Positions 6,910 through 14,203 of a stretch of DNA of 39,608 nt are shown one piece after another. The notes under the pieces were generated by a model. The model was not told the DNA's origin. It worked only from the letters and a program-made list of their open reading frames with translations, and searched no databases. Made by a program: the position numbers and the translations under genes. Each line of letters opens with the position of its first letter. The stretch's first letter is position 1. The DNA comes from Microcaldota archaeon (lineage in GTDB: Archaea; Micrarchaeota; Micrarchaeia; Burarchaeales; Fermentimicrarchaeaceae): positions 1 to 39,608 of the forward strand of contig JACCLG010000025.1 of the NCBI GenBank assembly GCA_013425335.1, in the 5' to 3' direction.

Positions 6910-8556
6910 ATGGAAGATGAGAAAGAAATAGAAAATGAAGTGAATGGAAGCGAGATTTTCAAAGAGTTCAGGGAGTATTCCGTTGTTGAGTTCTTCAAGA
7001 AGAACAGGCAGATGCTGGGCTTCGCAGGGAAGGTGAGGTCGCTCACGACTATTGTCCACGAGTATACAACAAATAGTTTAGACGCTTGTGAGGAGGCTCA
7101 CATACTCCCGGAGATGATGATTAAGGTTGAAGACTTGCCTGACGGGCACGTGAAGGTGACAATTCAGGACAACGGGCCGGGCATACCCCAGAGCCACTTG
7201 GGAAAAGCTATGGGAATGATGCTGGCTGGCACAAAGTTCCACAGATACATGCAGCAGAGGGGGCAGCAGGGGATAGGTGGCGCGGGATGCACGCTGTTCT
7301 CTCAGATAACAACTGGAAAAGCGACGAAGATGAGGTCTGGCTTGGGCGACGGGAAAGTGTACGAGTGCGAGATGAAGATTGATGTGAAGAATAATCAACC
7401 TCTCATAACAAATCAGAGTGAGTTCATGGGCAACTTCCGCGGCTTGAGGGTTGAGGCGGAGTTCGCCGAAGTGAAGTATGACAAGAGCGAGCATGGTGTC
7501 TATGAATACCTGAAGAGGACTGCCATGGCGAACCCGCATGCTCAGATTACATTAATAGAACCAACCGGTGAGAAGCATGTGTTCCAGAGGGTTTCCGACA
7601 AGATTCCAGAGAAGCCTACCGAGATACAGCCGCATCCGCTTGGGGTAACGACAGGCGACTTGATTGACATTGCGCACAGGACGGATTCGAGAAAGCTCTC
7701 ATCTTTCTTGAGCAACACTTTCTCAAGGATGAGCTCCGCAAAGGTTGAGGAGCTTGCAAAGCTCGTTCCAACGGTGAATTTTGAGAAATCGCCTAAAGAT
7801 TTGAAGTGGCCGGAGGCAGAGGCAATAGTGAATTCGGTAAAGACATTGAAGTGGATAGCGCCTCCGACAGATGCGCTGAGGCCGATAGGCTCGGACCAGA
7901 TAGACAAGGCGCTGAAGAACATACTTGCACCGGAGTTTGTGTCGGTGAGCGAGAGGAAGCCCAAGGTGTTCAGGGGGGGAATTCCCTTCATGGTGGAGGC
8001 GGCAATAGCATACGGCGGAAACTCCGGGAGGGCAAAGGCTGATGAGAGCAAGGGAGGGGACATAATAAGATACGCGAACAGGGTGCCGCTCATGTTTGAC
8101 GGGGGCTCATGCGCAATAACCGAGGCTGTGAAGAATATTGACTGGAAGAGGTATGACATAAAGGATTTTGACAATGCACCAGTGAGCGTTTTCACGAACT
8201 TTGTTTCGGTTCATGTTCCTTACACGGGAACTGGAAAGCAGGCGATAACCATGGAGGACGAGATAGTTGAGGAGATAAGGTATGCAATAATGGAGGTTGC
8301 AAGGGACCTGCAGGTCTACCTGCGCGGGAAAGTAAGGGAGATGGACAAAGAAACAAAGAAGAAGATAATCATGAGGTATGTCAAGGAACTCTCAATGGAT
8401 TTGGCTGATTTGGCAGGCGAGGGGGCTCCTGCTGATATCGAGAAGAAGCTTGCAAACTTGGTTGAGAACAAGTATGAGAAGATTGAAGGTGATGCTGAGG
8501 AGGCTGGAAAAGTTGAAGGGGTAAAGGAGGATGAGGAAAATGAAAAAGAAGAGTGA
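6910..8556 (+). CDS. top6B: DNA topoisomerase VI subunit B
   Basis: ATPase subunit of the type IIB topoisomerase that relaxes and decatenates DNA. The 548-aa protein has the GHKL ATP site: N-box EYTTNSLDA (N55), DNGPGIP (D87-P93) and the glycine lid RGQQGIGGAG (about 117-126). A central H2TH-type region (about 225-300) and the transducer domain follow, the latter including the conserved VNRVPLMFD-type strand, here YANRVPLMFDGGSCAITEAV. The C terminus is an acidic tail (about the last 25 residues). It overlaps the top6A start by 17 nt, the usual linked arrangement. Confidence 0.97.
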   Translation: MEDEKEIENEVNGSEIFKEFREYSVVEFFKKNRQMLGFAGKVRSLTTIVHEYTTNSLDACEEAHILPEMMIKVEDLPDGHVKVTIQDNGPGIPQSHLGKAMGMMLAGTKFHRYMQQRGQQGIGGAGCTLFSQITTGKATKMRSGLGDGKVYECEMKIDVKNNQPLITNQSEFMGNFRGLRVEAEFAEVKYDKSEHGVYEYLKRTAMANPHAQITLIEPTGEKHVFQRVSDKIPEKPTEIQPHPLGVTTGDLIDIAHRTDSRKLSSFLSNTFSRMSSAKVEELAKLVPTVNFEKSPKDLKWPEAEAIVNSVKTLKWIAPPTDALRPIGSDQIDKALKNILAPEFVSVSERKPKVFRGGIPFMVEAAIAYGGNSGRAKADESKGGDIIRYANRVPLMFDGGSCAITEAVKNIDWKRYDIKDFDNAPVSVFTNFVSVHVPYTGTGKQAITMEDEIVEEIRYAIMEVARDLQVYLRGKVREMDKETKKKIIMRYVKELSMDLADLAGEGAPADIEKKLANLVENKYEKIEGDAEEAGKVEGVKEDEENEKEE

Positions 8557-9649
8557 TGAGTCGGAGGTTCTGAAAAAGCTCGAGGGGCTTGGGAGAGGTA
8601 TGCTTAGAGAAATAGATGTTGGCGAGGCGCCGACTTTCGAGTGCCTGCTCAGGAGCAGGGGGAATATATTGTTTGATGAGAATGCAGGCTACATAAAGCT
8701 TGGCGACAAGAGGGAGATGAGAACTTTCCTCAATGTGGGGCAGGCCAAGAAGTTCATGCAGACTGTCGCTGTTGCATCAAAATGCAAGAAATTCCTGAAG
8801 GAGAACTCTCACACGAGCATAAGAGGCCTTTTCTACCAGCTAAAATTCACACTTGGAGATAGCGTTGATGAGGATTTGTTCTCAGAGCAGAGCGAGAGCA
8901 ACCCGCTTGTGGAGGACTTAGAGGTTGCCCTTGATATTAAGAGGGAGGATTTGAACCTCAACACGGACAGGAAGGGGGTTGTTGCTGGAAATTTGGTGCT
9001 CAGGGACAAGTTCGGAGGCGCAACCGATGAGATAGACTGCTCCAAACAGGGAAGAAGCGGTTGGATGATTCCCAGCGATGTGGATAATGGTATGGATTTC
9101 GTGAGCGTTGATGCGGAGTATGTGCTTGTAGTTGAGAAGGATGCACTCTGGCAGAGGCTTAATGAGGACAAGTTCTGGAAGAAGGAGAATTGTATACTCA
9201 TAACGCCAAAGGGGCAGTCATCAAGGGGATGCAGGAGGCTCATAAGGAGGCTGGCGGACAAGAAGCTGCCCGTATACTGCTTCACGGACTGTGATGCCTG
9301 GGGCTGGTACATCTACTGGACAATAAAGACTGGAAGTATGAACCTAGCCTACCTCGGCAGTGACATTGCAACTCCCGAGGCGAGGTTCATCGGGGTGACA
9401 ATGAAGGACATAATAGATTACGACTTTCTAAGCAAGCTGACTGTAAAGACAAAAGATGTCGATTTGAAGAGGGCTGAGGAGATGCTCACCTACCCATGGA
9501 TAACTGCCCACAAGGAGTGGGTGGAGGAGCTCAAGACTGTTCTGGCGACAAAGAAGAAGATTGAGCAAGATGCATTGCAGGGACCTAGGTTATCCTTTGT
9601 TGGGGAGTATGTGCGGGAGAAGATTGAGAATAAGAAGTTCCTTCCGTAG
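8540..9649 (+). CDS. top6A: DNA topoisomerase VI subunit A (Spo11 homologue)
   Basis: Catalytic DNA-cleaving subunit of Top6. From the ATG at 8540 it is 369 aa. The winged-helix (CAP-like) domain holds the active-site tyrosine in SIRGLFYQLKF (Y99), matching the Rxx[YF]Y motif of the Spo11/Top6A family. The Toprim domain shows the metal-binding VVEKDALWQRL glutamate and FTDCDAWGWYI (DxD). I prefer ATG 8540 over ATG 8531 because GGAGG at 8526-8530 is directly adjacent to 8531 but 9 nt from 8540. The gene lies inside the end of top6B by 17 nt, implying translational coupling. Confidence 0.96.
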   Translation: MKKKSDESEVLKKLEGLGRGMLREIDVGEAPTFECLLRSRGNILFDENAGYIKLGDKREMRTFLNVGQAKKFMQTVAVASKCKKFLKENSHTSIRGLFYQLKFTLGDSVDEDLFSEQSESNPLVEDLEVALDIKREDLNLNTDRKGVVAGNLVLRDKFGGATDEIDCSKQGRSGWMIPSDVDNGMDFVSVDAEYVLVVEKDALWQRLNEDKFWKKENCILITPKGQSSRGCRRLIRRLADKKLPVYCFTDCDAWGWYIYWTIKTGSMNLAYLGSDIATPEARFIGVTMKDIIDYDFLSKLTVKTKDVDLKRAEEMLTYPWITAHKEWVEELKTVLATKKKIEQDALQGPRLSFVGEYVREKIENKKFLP

Positions 9650-9650
9650 G

Positions 9651-9661
9651 TTTAAATATTC
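9651..9661 (+). promoter_or_regulatory. TATA box of the tRNA-Asn gene
   Basis: TTTAAATATTC immediately after the top6A stop codon, centred about 28 nt before the first base of tRNA-Asn. Confidence 0.6.
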
Positions 9662-9683
9662 TTAATTCATAATTCTAACTCAC

Positions 9684-9756
9684 GCCCCGATAGCTCAGTT
9701 GGTAGAGCGACTGGCTGTTAACCAGTAGGTCGTCGGTTCAAGTCCGACTCGGGGCG
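9684..9756 (+). tRNA. tRNA-Asn (GTT)
   Basis: A 73-nt cloverleaf. The acceptor stem GCCCCGA pairs perfectly with TCGGGGC; the D arm is GCTCAGTTGGTAGAGC; the anticodon stem ACTGG/CCAGT encloses CTGTTAA (anticodon GTT, Asn); the T arm is GTCGG-TTCAAGT-CCGAC; the discriminator is G. CCA is not encoded. There is no intron in the anticodon loop. Confidence 0.97.
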
Positions 9757-9819
9757 CTCCTATGCTTGGATAAGCTGCCTCGCGAAGTTCTTTTTAATCT
9801 TTATATGCAAAAATAACTC

Positions 9820-10119
9820 ATGGAGTGCGAATACTGCCACAAAGTCTCGGATGAGCTGCCCTACAAATGCAAGTTCTGCGGAGGCACATTCTGCTCTGAC
9901 CACAGGCTTCCCGAGAACCACGAGTGCCTGGGTCTGGAGAAGTTCAAGGACGCGAAGCACGAGGAGTTCAGGGGCGGCGTCGTAAAAGCGGCAAAGGATT
10001 ATGATGCAAAGGTGAAGGCGTATGCAGGCGGAGGGATGGACACTAGAAAGCTGGCCCTTTACATTGTCATACTGATAATAATTGCGTTTATTGCTTATTA
10101 TATACTGAAACATGTGTGA
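9820..10119 (+). CDS. AN1-type zinc-finger protein with C-terminal membrane anchor
   Basis: A 99-aa protein. The first 36 residues form an AN1-type zinc finger with ligands C3, C6, C17, C20, C25, H28, H34 and C36 (CEYC...CKFCGGTFCSDHRLPENHEC). The linker is charged, and residues about 77-96 (LALYIVILIIIAFIAYYIL) form a single transmembrane helix, so the finger faces the cytoplasm from a tail anchor. AN1 fingers in eukaryotes act in stress and ubiquitin/proteasome-linked processes; tail-anchored versions are widespread in archaea but their role is unknown. A TATA-like TTTATATG (9800-9807) lies about 15-20 nt before the ATG, so the message is probably leaderless. Confidence 0.9.
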   Translation: MECEYCHKVSDELPYKCKFCGGTFCSDHRLPENHECLGLEKFKDAKHEEFRGGVVKAAKDYDAKVKAYAGGGMDTRKLALYIVILIIIAFIAYYILKHV

Positions 10120-10165
10120 GTGAATAGGAATATAAAGTCAAAATGCCAAAAAATAAGCTGATAGA

Positions 10166-11002
10166 ATGGCCAGGCAGAAAAAAGAGAAGGTTGACAGGGA
10201 TTTCAGCTACCAGGATATTATAGATAGGCTAGGGGAGAATGAAGACGTGAGCTTTGAGAGGATTGGCGACACGATAATAATGAAGAGGGAGGAGCCTGAG
10301 GAAATCAGGATTCAGGAGGAGGTCTCCCAAGCTACTGAATATGAAACAGGCCCTGTGCCTGAAAATGTCAGAGCCAACCTTGAGGATGCCGAGAAAAAGC
10401 TGTTTCTTGTAAAGAAGGAGATAGAGAAAAAGAGGGTAAGGCACATCTCGGGAAAGGATGCCAAGGAGCTTGATGAAGCCTTCTCAAGGCTTGAGAGGAG
10501 GCTTGATTCGGTTGATAGGGAGTTCAGGAGCCTGCGGATGGAATTCGGCTACCTGAAGGGGATTACCCTGGAGAAGCTGCAGCTTGCAGGTGAGGAGCCT
10601 GTCGCTGAGAAAGAGTACCCAAAAGTGCAGCAGGTTGCTGTCAGCGAGTCTGGCAGACAGGTGCAGCTTGCGCATGAGGAGATTCCTGAGATAAAGTTCG
10701 AGGAGAGAAAGAATGGAAGCAGGCTGGGCTTCCTGACAAGCACCATTTCAAACATATACAACTCATTCTTCCTCGGTGCTGGAGATGAGAGGGATGCCTA
10801 CAGGGAGTTTCAGAAAAAGCTTTTCCTTCTTGTTAGAACGCAGCCCAGAAGCCTGGATGACATTTCTTATGGAACAGGGGAGAGCAAGGCGGACTGCTTC
10901 ATATGGCTGACCCGCATGGTTGACGAGGGCCTGCTTGAGGAGACACAGCAGGGCGCAGAGGGAAGGCGCGTTTACAGGATTGTATGGGAAAAAATTGCCT
11001 AG
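10166..11002 (+). CDS. Coiled-coil protein with C-terminal winged-helix-like domain
   Basis: A 278-aa soluble protein that I cannot assign to a named family. The N-terminal 60 residues are highly charged. Residues about 65-130 are strongly helical with heptad character (NLEDAEKKLFLVKKEIEKK, AFSRLERRLDSVDREFRSL) and probably form a coiled coil. A variable linker follows (about 135-200). The last 70 or so residues (YREFQKKLFLLVRTQPRSLDDISYGTGESKADCFIWLTRMVDEGLLEE) look like a winged helix-turn-helix: helix, turn, recognition helix, then a VYRIVWE wing strand. It has its own TATA box (AATATAAAG, 10129-10137) about 28 nt before the ATG. It ends 4 nt into the convergent enolase gene. Confidence 0.8.
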   Translation: MARQKKEKVDRDFSYQDIIDRLGENEDVSFERIGDTIIMKREEPEEIRIQEEVSQATEYETGPVPENVRANLEDAEKKLFLVKKEIEKKRVRHISGKDAKELDEAFSRLERRLDSVDREFRSLRMEFGYLKGITLEKLQLAGEEPVAEKEYPKVQQVAVSESGRQVQLAHEEIPEIKFEERKNGSRLGFLTSTISNIYNSFFLGAGDERDAYREFQKKLFLLVRTQPRSLDDISYGTGESKADCFIWLTRMVDEGLLEETQQGAEGRRVYRIVWEKIA

Positions 11003-12204
11003 AGCCACTTGCCTATACTTTCCCCAATCCTGACTATTTCGTTGAACTTGGCGTTTCTCTCACCGCCAACTACGTTCGTTTTCAGCATCTTGCAGTCAAA
11101 TGCAACAGCAACGTGCGAGATGGAGCTGTCGCAGGTTTCCCCAGAGCGGTGCGATGCTATGCACGCATACCCATTCTCCTTCGCATAGTTCACAGTCTCG
11201 GCAACCTGAGTAAGAGTTCCAATCTGGTTTGGCTTTATTATCAGGGAGTTGCAGGCATGCATCTTCACGCCCGTCTCAAGCCGGCTCTTGTTGGTGACAA
11301 ACAAATCGTCGCCGCAGATGAGGCATTTTCCAGCCTTTGCAGTCAGCTCTGCAAAACCCTCAAAGTCATCCTCATGCACTCCATCCTCTACATAACTAAG
11401 CTTGAATTTTTTTATGAGTTCCAGAACGAAGTCAATCTGCTCCCCCCTGTCCAGCTTCCTTTCATCCACATTGTAAACATACTTGTCATTCTCAAAAAGC
11501 GAGCTTGCAGCCAAATCCAGCCCAATATCCACTTTTAAACCGGTTTCTGAGCTTGCCTCCCGGCATGCTTCGGAGAGCATCTCCAGAGCCTCCTCACTCT
11601 TCAGCTTCACGACCCAGCCGGATTCGTCATCCCTGCCAAGAGTGACGCCTCTTTTCTTCAGCTTCTCCTTTATCTTCTTGTGGACAGACACGTTCGCCTG
11701 CAAAGCAGGGTACAGATTCTTGGCGTTGCTTGGGAAAACCAGGAATTCCTGTATGTCGCAGGAGTTCACAGCGTGTTTTCCTCCGCCTATAATCTTGCTC
11801 AGCGGAAGCGGGAACCACCTTCCCTTCCCGAGAATCTCAAAGAGCTGCTTGCCCTGAAGGTTTGCGGACGCCTTTGCACATGCAATTGAGACTGCAATTG
11901 CGGCATTGCCCCCGAAGTTTGAGAAGTTGTCAGTCCCGTCCGCTTCTCGCAGCAGAGAGTCTATTTTCTTCTGCTCCCTTACATCCACTCCAATCAGTTT
12001 TGGTATCACATTTGATTTTGCAAATTTTATTGATGCATCAACACTGCCAGGATATGAAACTGCCTCAAACTTTCCTACTGATGCGCCGCTAGGAGCGGAA
12101 GTCCTGCCAAGGAATGAATCCCCGTGTATCTCGCACTCGAAGGAGAAATCGCCTCTTGAATCCAAAATCTTCCTGACTTTTATCTGCTTTATCTCAGGTT
12201 TCAT
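10999..12204 (-). CDS. eno: Enolase (phosphopyruvate hydratase), short divergent form
   Basis: Interconverts 2-phosphoglycerate and phosphoenolpyruvate in glycolysis/gluconeogenesis. The 401-aa form is shorter than the usual 410-430. Catalytic and metal residues are all identifiable: H144 (GGGKHAVN), E153 (DIQEF), E194 (DDESGW), metal ligands D230, E273 and the GDD at 299-300, K324 (IIKPNQIGT), H352 (SHRSGET) and K375. Several normally near-invariant positions differ: DSRGDF instead of DSRGN, VEDG instead of [IV]EDP, and GETCD instead of GETED. The ATG at 12204 has GAGGTGA 5 nt upstream and overlaps the NAC stop codon in an ATGA, so it is coupled to NAC; the 17-residue upstream extension is rejected. 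Probably active, but the divergence is notable. Confidence 0.92.
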   Translation of the reverse strand: MKPEIKQIKVRKILDSRGDFSFECEIHGDSFLGRTSAPSGASVGKFEAVSYPGSVDASIKFAKSNVIPKLIGVDVREQKKIDSLLREADGTDNFSNFGGNAAIAVSIACAKASANLQGKQLFEILGKGRWFPLPLSKIIGGGKHAVNSCDIQEFLVFPSNAKNLYPALQANVSVHKKIKEKLKKRGVTLGRDDESGWVVKLKSEEALEMLSEACREASSETGLKVDIGLDLAASSLFENDKYVYNVDERKLDRGEQIDFVLELIKKFKLSYVEDGVHEDDFEGFAELTAKAGKCLICGDDLFVTNKSRLETGVKMHACNSLIIKPNQIGTLTQVAETVNYAKENGYACIASHRSGETCDSSISHVAVAFDCKMLKTNVVGGERNAKFNEIVRIGESIGKWL

Positions 12205-12533
12205 TCTTTCACCTCTTGAAGCTTCATTATGGCTTCTGCAATATCGCCTTTGCATTCGCTGAGAGCCTGCTCAGCTTTTTCCCTTGATGCTGCAGTCTTC
12301 TCCATGACGAGCTTCACATCATCTTCTTTTGTGAGAGGCTTCTCTTCAACCTTCCCGGAAATCTGGAAGCTGTTCTCCCCCTTCATTGATATCTGGATTA
12401 TCTGGGGCTCGCTTATTATTATCTGGCTGCCCTCCTTCTCTATGACAACCCTAGAGGCCTTTATCTCTTCACTCTTCATGCCCATCTGTTCCATCATCCT
12501 CTGCATCTGCTTTGGGTTTATTCCCTGGAGCAC
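12201..12533 (-). CDS. nac: Nascent polypeptide-associated complex protein
   Basis: Homodimeric archaeal NAC, a ribosome-associated chaperone near the exit tunnel. The 110-aa protein has the N-terminal MQRMMEQMGMKSEEI helix, the NAC beta-barrel core (ASRVVIEKEGSQIIISEPQIIQISMKGENSFQISGKVEE, about 26-64) and a C-terminal UBA domain (DVKLVMEKTAASREKAEQALSECKGDIAEAIMKLQE). The start is GTG at 12533, with GGTGAT just upstream. A TATA box (TTTATAAAA on the minus strand, about 12566-12574) lies about 35 nt before it, giving NAC and enolase a promoter separate from the upstream S3Ae gene. Confidence 0.96.
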   Translation of the reverse strand: MLQGINPKQMQRMMEQMGMKSEEIKASRVVIEKEGSQIIISEPQIIQISMKGENSFQISGKVEEKPLTKEDDVKLVMEKTAASREKAEQALSECKGDIAEAIMKLQEVKE

Positions 12534-12564
12534 ATCATCACCACTAGCTGATATTTCATTTGTG

Positions 12565-12577
12565 CATTTTATAAACT
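12565..12577 (-). promoter_or_regulatory. TATA box for the nac-eno operon
   Basis: On the minus strand this reads AGTTTATAAAATG, about 32-40 nt before the GTG start of nac, in the gap between rps3ae and nac. Confidence 0.5.
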
Positions 12578-12611
12578 ATACTCTAGTTTGCCAGAAAAAG
12601 CTTGTATGCAA

Positions 12612-13190
12612 CTAGGCAAACTTCTCGGAAATCTCTGTCTTCCTCACTTCAATCCTCTTCACAGGGCACAGCTTCTTCAGCCTGTTGAAAAGGATTGCCG
12701 AGAACTTGCCGAAGATTATCTCCTGGGCGAGCTGTGGGAACTCCATCTCCTTGACCCTTGCGGCCACTTCATCCCTTGTGGCATTCCTAAGGGCGGTCTT
12801 CACCGGGGAGCTCACCCTCCTTGCCGTGAATATGGATATCTTCATCCTCAGCTTCACCCCGTCTTTGCTCTCCACGTCAACAACTTCATTCACTAGACTT
12901 CTCCTTCTCCTCACGAGGGTTCGGAGATAGCCGGCGGACATCTCGTGGCCTATGAACTTTGTGTAAGCAGTCTTTCCCTTCACTTCGTGGATTCTCAGAT
13001 GCAGGTTGACATAGGACTGGCTGATATCCCCGGTTAATTCAGCAAGGCTCACCTTCACAATCCTGTTCATGAGATGAGCATCTTCTGTAGCCGGTATCTG
13101 TCCAACTTCCCTGTTTTCAAACATCTGCGGCGCAAGCACGGTGTACCATGTCTTTGCCTTCCACGTATCAACAATCTTTTCCTTTGCCAT
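12612..13190 (-). CDS. rps3ae: 30S ribosomal protein S3Ae (eS1)
   Basis: Archaeal/eukaryotic small-subunit protein eS1, located near the mRNA exit and platform. The 192-aa protein begins MAKEKIVDTWKAKTWYTVLAP and carries the family's GQIPATEDAHLMNR, IHEVKGKTAYTKFIGHEM and the arginine cluster LRTLVRRRRSLVNEVVDV. The C-terminal tract KKLCPVKRIEVRKTEI is also typical. Full length. It lies 4 nt downstream of S15; the S15-S3Ae neighbourhood is a common archaeal arrangement. Confidence 0.97.
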   Translation of the reverse strand: MAKEKIVDTWKAKTWYTVLAPQMFENREVGQIPATEDAHLMNRIVKVSLAELTGDISQSYVNLHLRIHEVKGKTAYTKFIGHEMSAGYLRTLVRRRRSLVNEVVDVESKDGVKLRMKISIFTARRVSSPVKTALRNATRDEVAARVKEMEFPQLAQEIIFGKFSAILFNRLKKLCPVKRIEVRKTEISEKFA

Positions 13191-13194
13191 CTAC

Positions 13195-13650
13195 TTACCT
13201 CACAAGCAGAGCCGCCTGCTCAGGCTCATATTTCCATTTCTTGGGTAGCGTCCCGATCTTCCTGTAGTATTTAGTAAGCCTCTTTATCTTTGATTCAACA
13301 TGAATGAGCTTTGTAGTGTTCAGCCCGTCACCCTTGTGCGTCCTGAGGTGCTTCCTCATGTTCACTGCCTTCTTTATCAGGTTGAGCAGGTCATCAGGGT
13401 AGGCAGGAGCAAGCCCCTGTGCCTCAAGTATTTTACTTAGTGACTTTCCTGTAAGCGATTCAATGCTCGGCACCCCATACTGGTCTCTGAGCCTCTGTCC
13501 AATAAGAGCGGACTGCATGCCCTCCTTATGCAGCTTGACTATAAGAGCTTCCACCTCCTGGGAGCTCATTTCAACCCACTCTGGAACGACTTTCACAGCT
13601 GGCTTTTTCGAGCCTGATCTCCCCTTTTTCCTTGAATGCATCCTCGCCAT
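13195..13650 (-). CDS. rps15: 30S ribosomal protein S15 (uS15)
   Basis: Small-subunit protein of the archaeal/eukaryotic S15 type, with the extra N-terminal domain. From the ATG at 13650 it is 151 aa. It begins MARMHSRKKGRSGSKKP, then WVEMSSQEVEALIVKLHKEG and the conserved IGQRLRDQYGVPSIESLTG; the rRNA-binding C-terminal half includes NMRKHLRTHKGDGLNTTKL and KIKRLTKYYRKIG. The longer reading from 13710 adds 20 residues that overlap the ITPase gene and is not found in S15 proteins; GATGAGGT lies just before 13650. It starts 5 nt after the ITPase stop. Confidence 0.97.
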   Translation of the reverse strand: MARMHSRKKGRSGSKKPAVKVVPEWVEMSSQEVEALIVKLHKEGMQSALIGQRLRDQYGVPSIESLTGKSLSKILEAQGLAPAYPDDLLNLIKKAVNMRKHLRTHKGDGLNTTKLIHVESKIKRLTKYYRKIGTLPKKWKYEPEQAALLVR

Positions 13651-13655
13651 AAACC

Positions 13656-14198
13656 TCATCTCCCAATCCATTCCGCAAGTTTCCTCAGCGAATTTCTCCT
13701 GTGCGAACACAGAAACTTTACCTTCTCATCCTCTCCGAATGTTTTATCCGAGCCTGCCGGGATGAATATGGGGTCGTAGCCGAACCCCTTTCCCCTCAGC
13801 TCGAGGGATATATGCCCGTCAACCTTCCCAGTTAGGACTTTTTCCCTTCCCCCATCCCATGCGGCAATTGCCGACAGGAAGTATGCATCCCTGCTCTGCT
13901 TCTCTCTGAGAAGCTCCAGTATGCCCCCGTTTCCAATCTTCTTGAAAACCCAGGAGGAGAGCGTCCCTGGAAATCCATTGAGAGCGTTGATGAACAGGCC
14001 CGAATCCTCAACGAAGAAAGGCTTGTTCACCTTCCTGCGAAGGAGCCTCAGGCATGTGAGGGCAATCTCCTCGCAGCTCTCAGATCTAATTTCTTCGCAG
14101 TTTACATCTTTGCGCCCTATAATTACGTTATATTCTTTTAAAATCCTTTCGGCTTCCCTGAACTTGTGGGTGTTGCCTGTCACGAAAGTTAACTTCAT
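13656..14198 (-). CDS. XTP/dITP diphosphatase (RdgB/HAM1 family)
   Basis: Hydrolyses non-canonical purine nucleoside triphosphates (ITP, dITP, XTP) to monophosphates, keeping them out of nucleic acids. The 180-aa length is normal. Family motifs: TGNTHKFREAE (about 6-16, phosphate-binding), FFVEDSGLFINALNGFPG (about 61-78, with the catalytic/metal acidic residues), GKGFGYDPIFIP (about 136-147) and SHRRNSLRKLAEW (about 165-177). It lies 5 nt after valS and 5 nt before the S15 start, in a tightly packed minus-strand translation operon. Confidence 0.95.
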   Translation of the reverse strand: MKLTFVTGNTHKFREAERILKEYNVIIGRKDVNCEEIRSESCEEIALTCLRLLRRKVNKPFFVEDSGLFINALNGFPGTLSSWVFKKIGNGGILELLREKQSRDAYFLSAIAAWDGGREKVLTGKVDGHISLELRGKGFGYDPIFIPAGSDKTFGEDEKVKFLCSHRRNSLRKLAEWIGR

Positions 14199-14203
14199 TG
14201 AAC

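Noticed and set aside
7542-8195. Long minus-strand frame in top6B and similar frames in other genes (for example 30066-30658 within kbl, 32466-33206 within the AAA gene)
   Set aside because: All are antisense to recognised conserved proteins, with compositions that mirror the sense codons. No own promoter or motif.
10984-11538. A 184-aa plus-strand frame running into the enolase gene
   Set aside because: It is antisense to enolase, without a plausible start signal, and overlaps the end of the coiled-coil gene.
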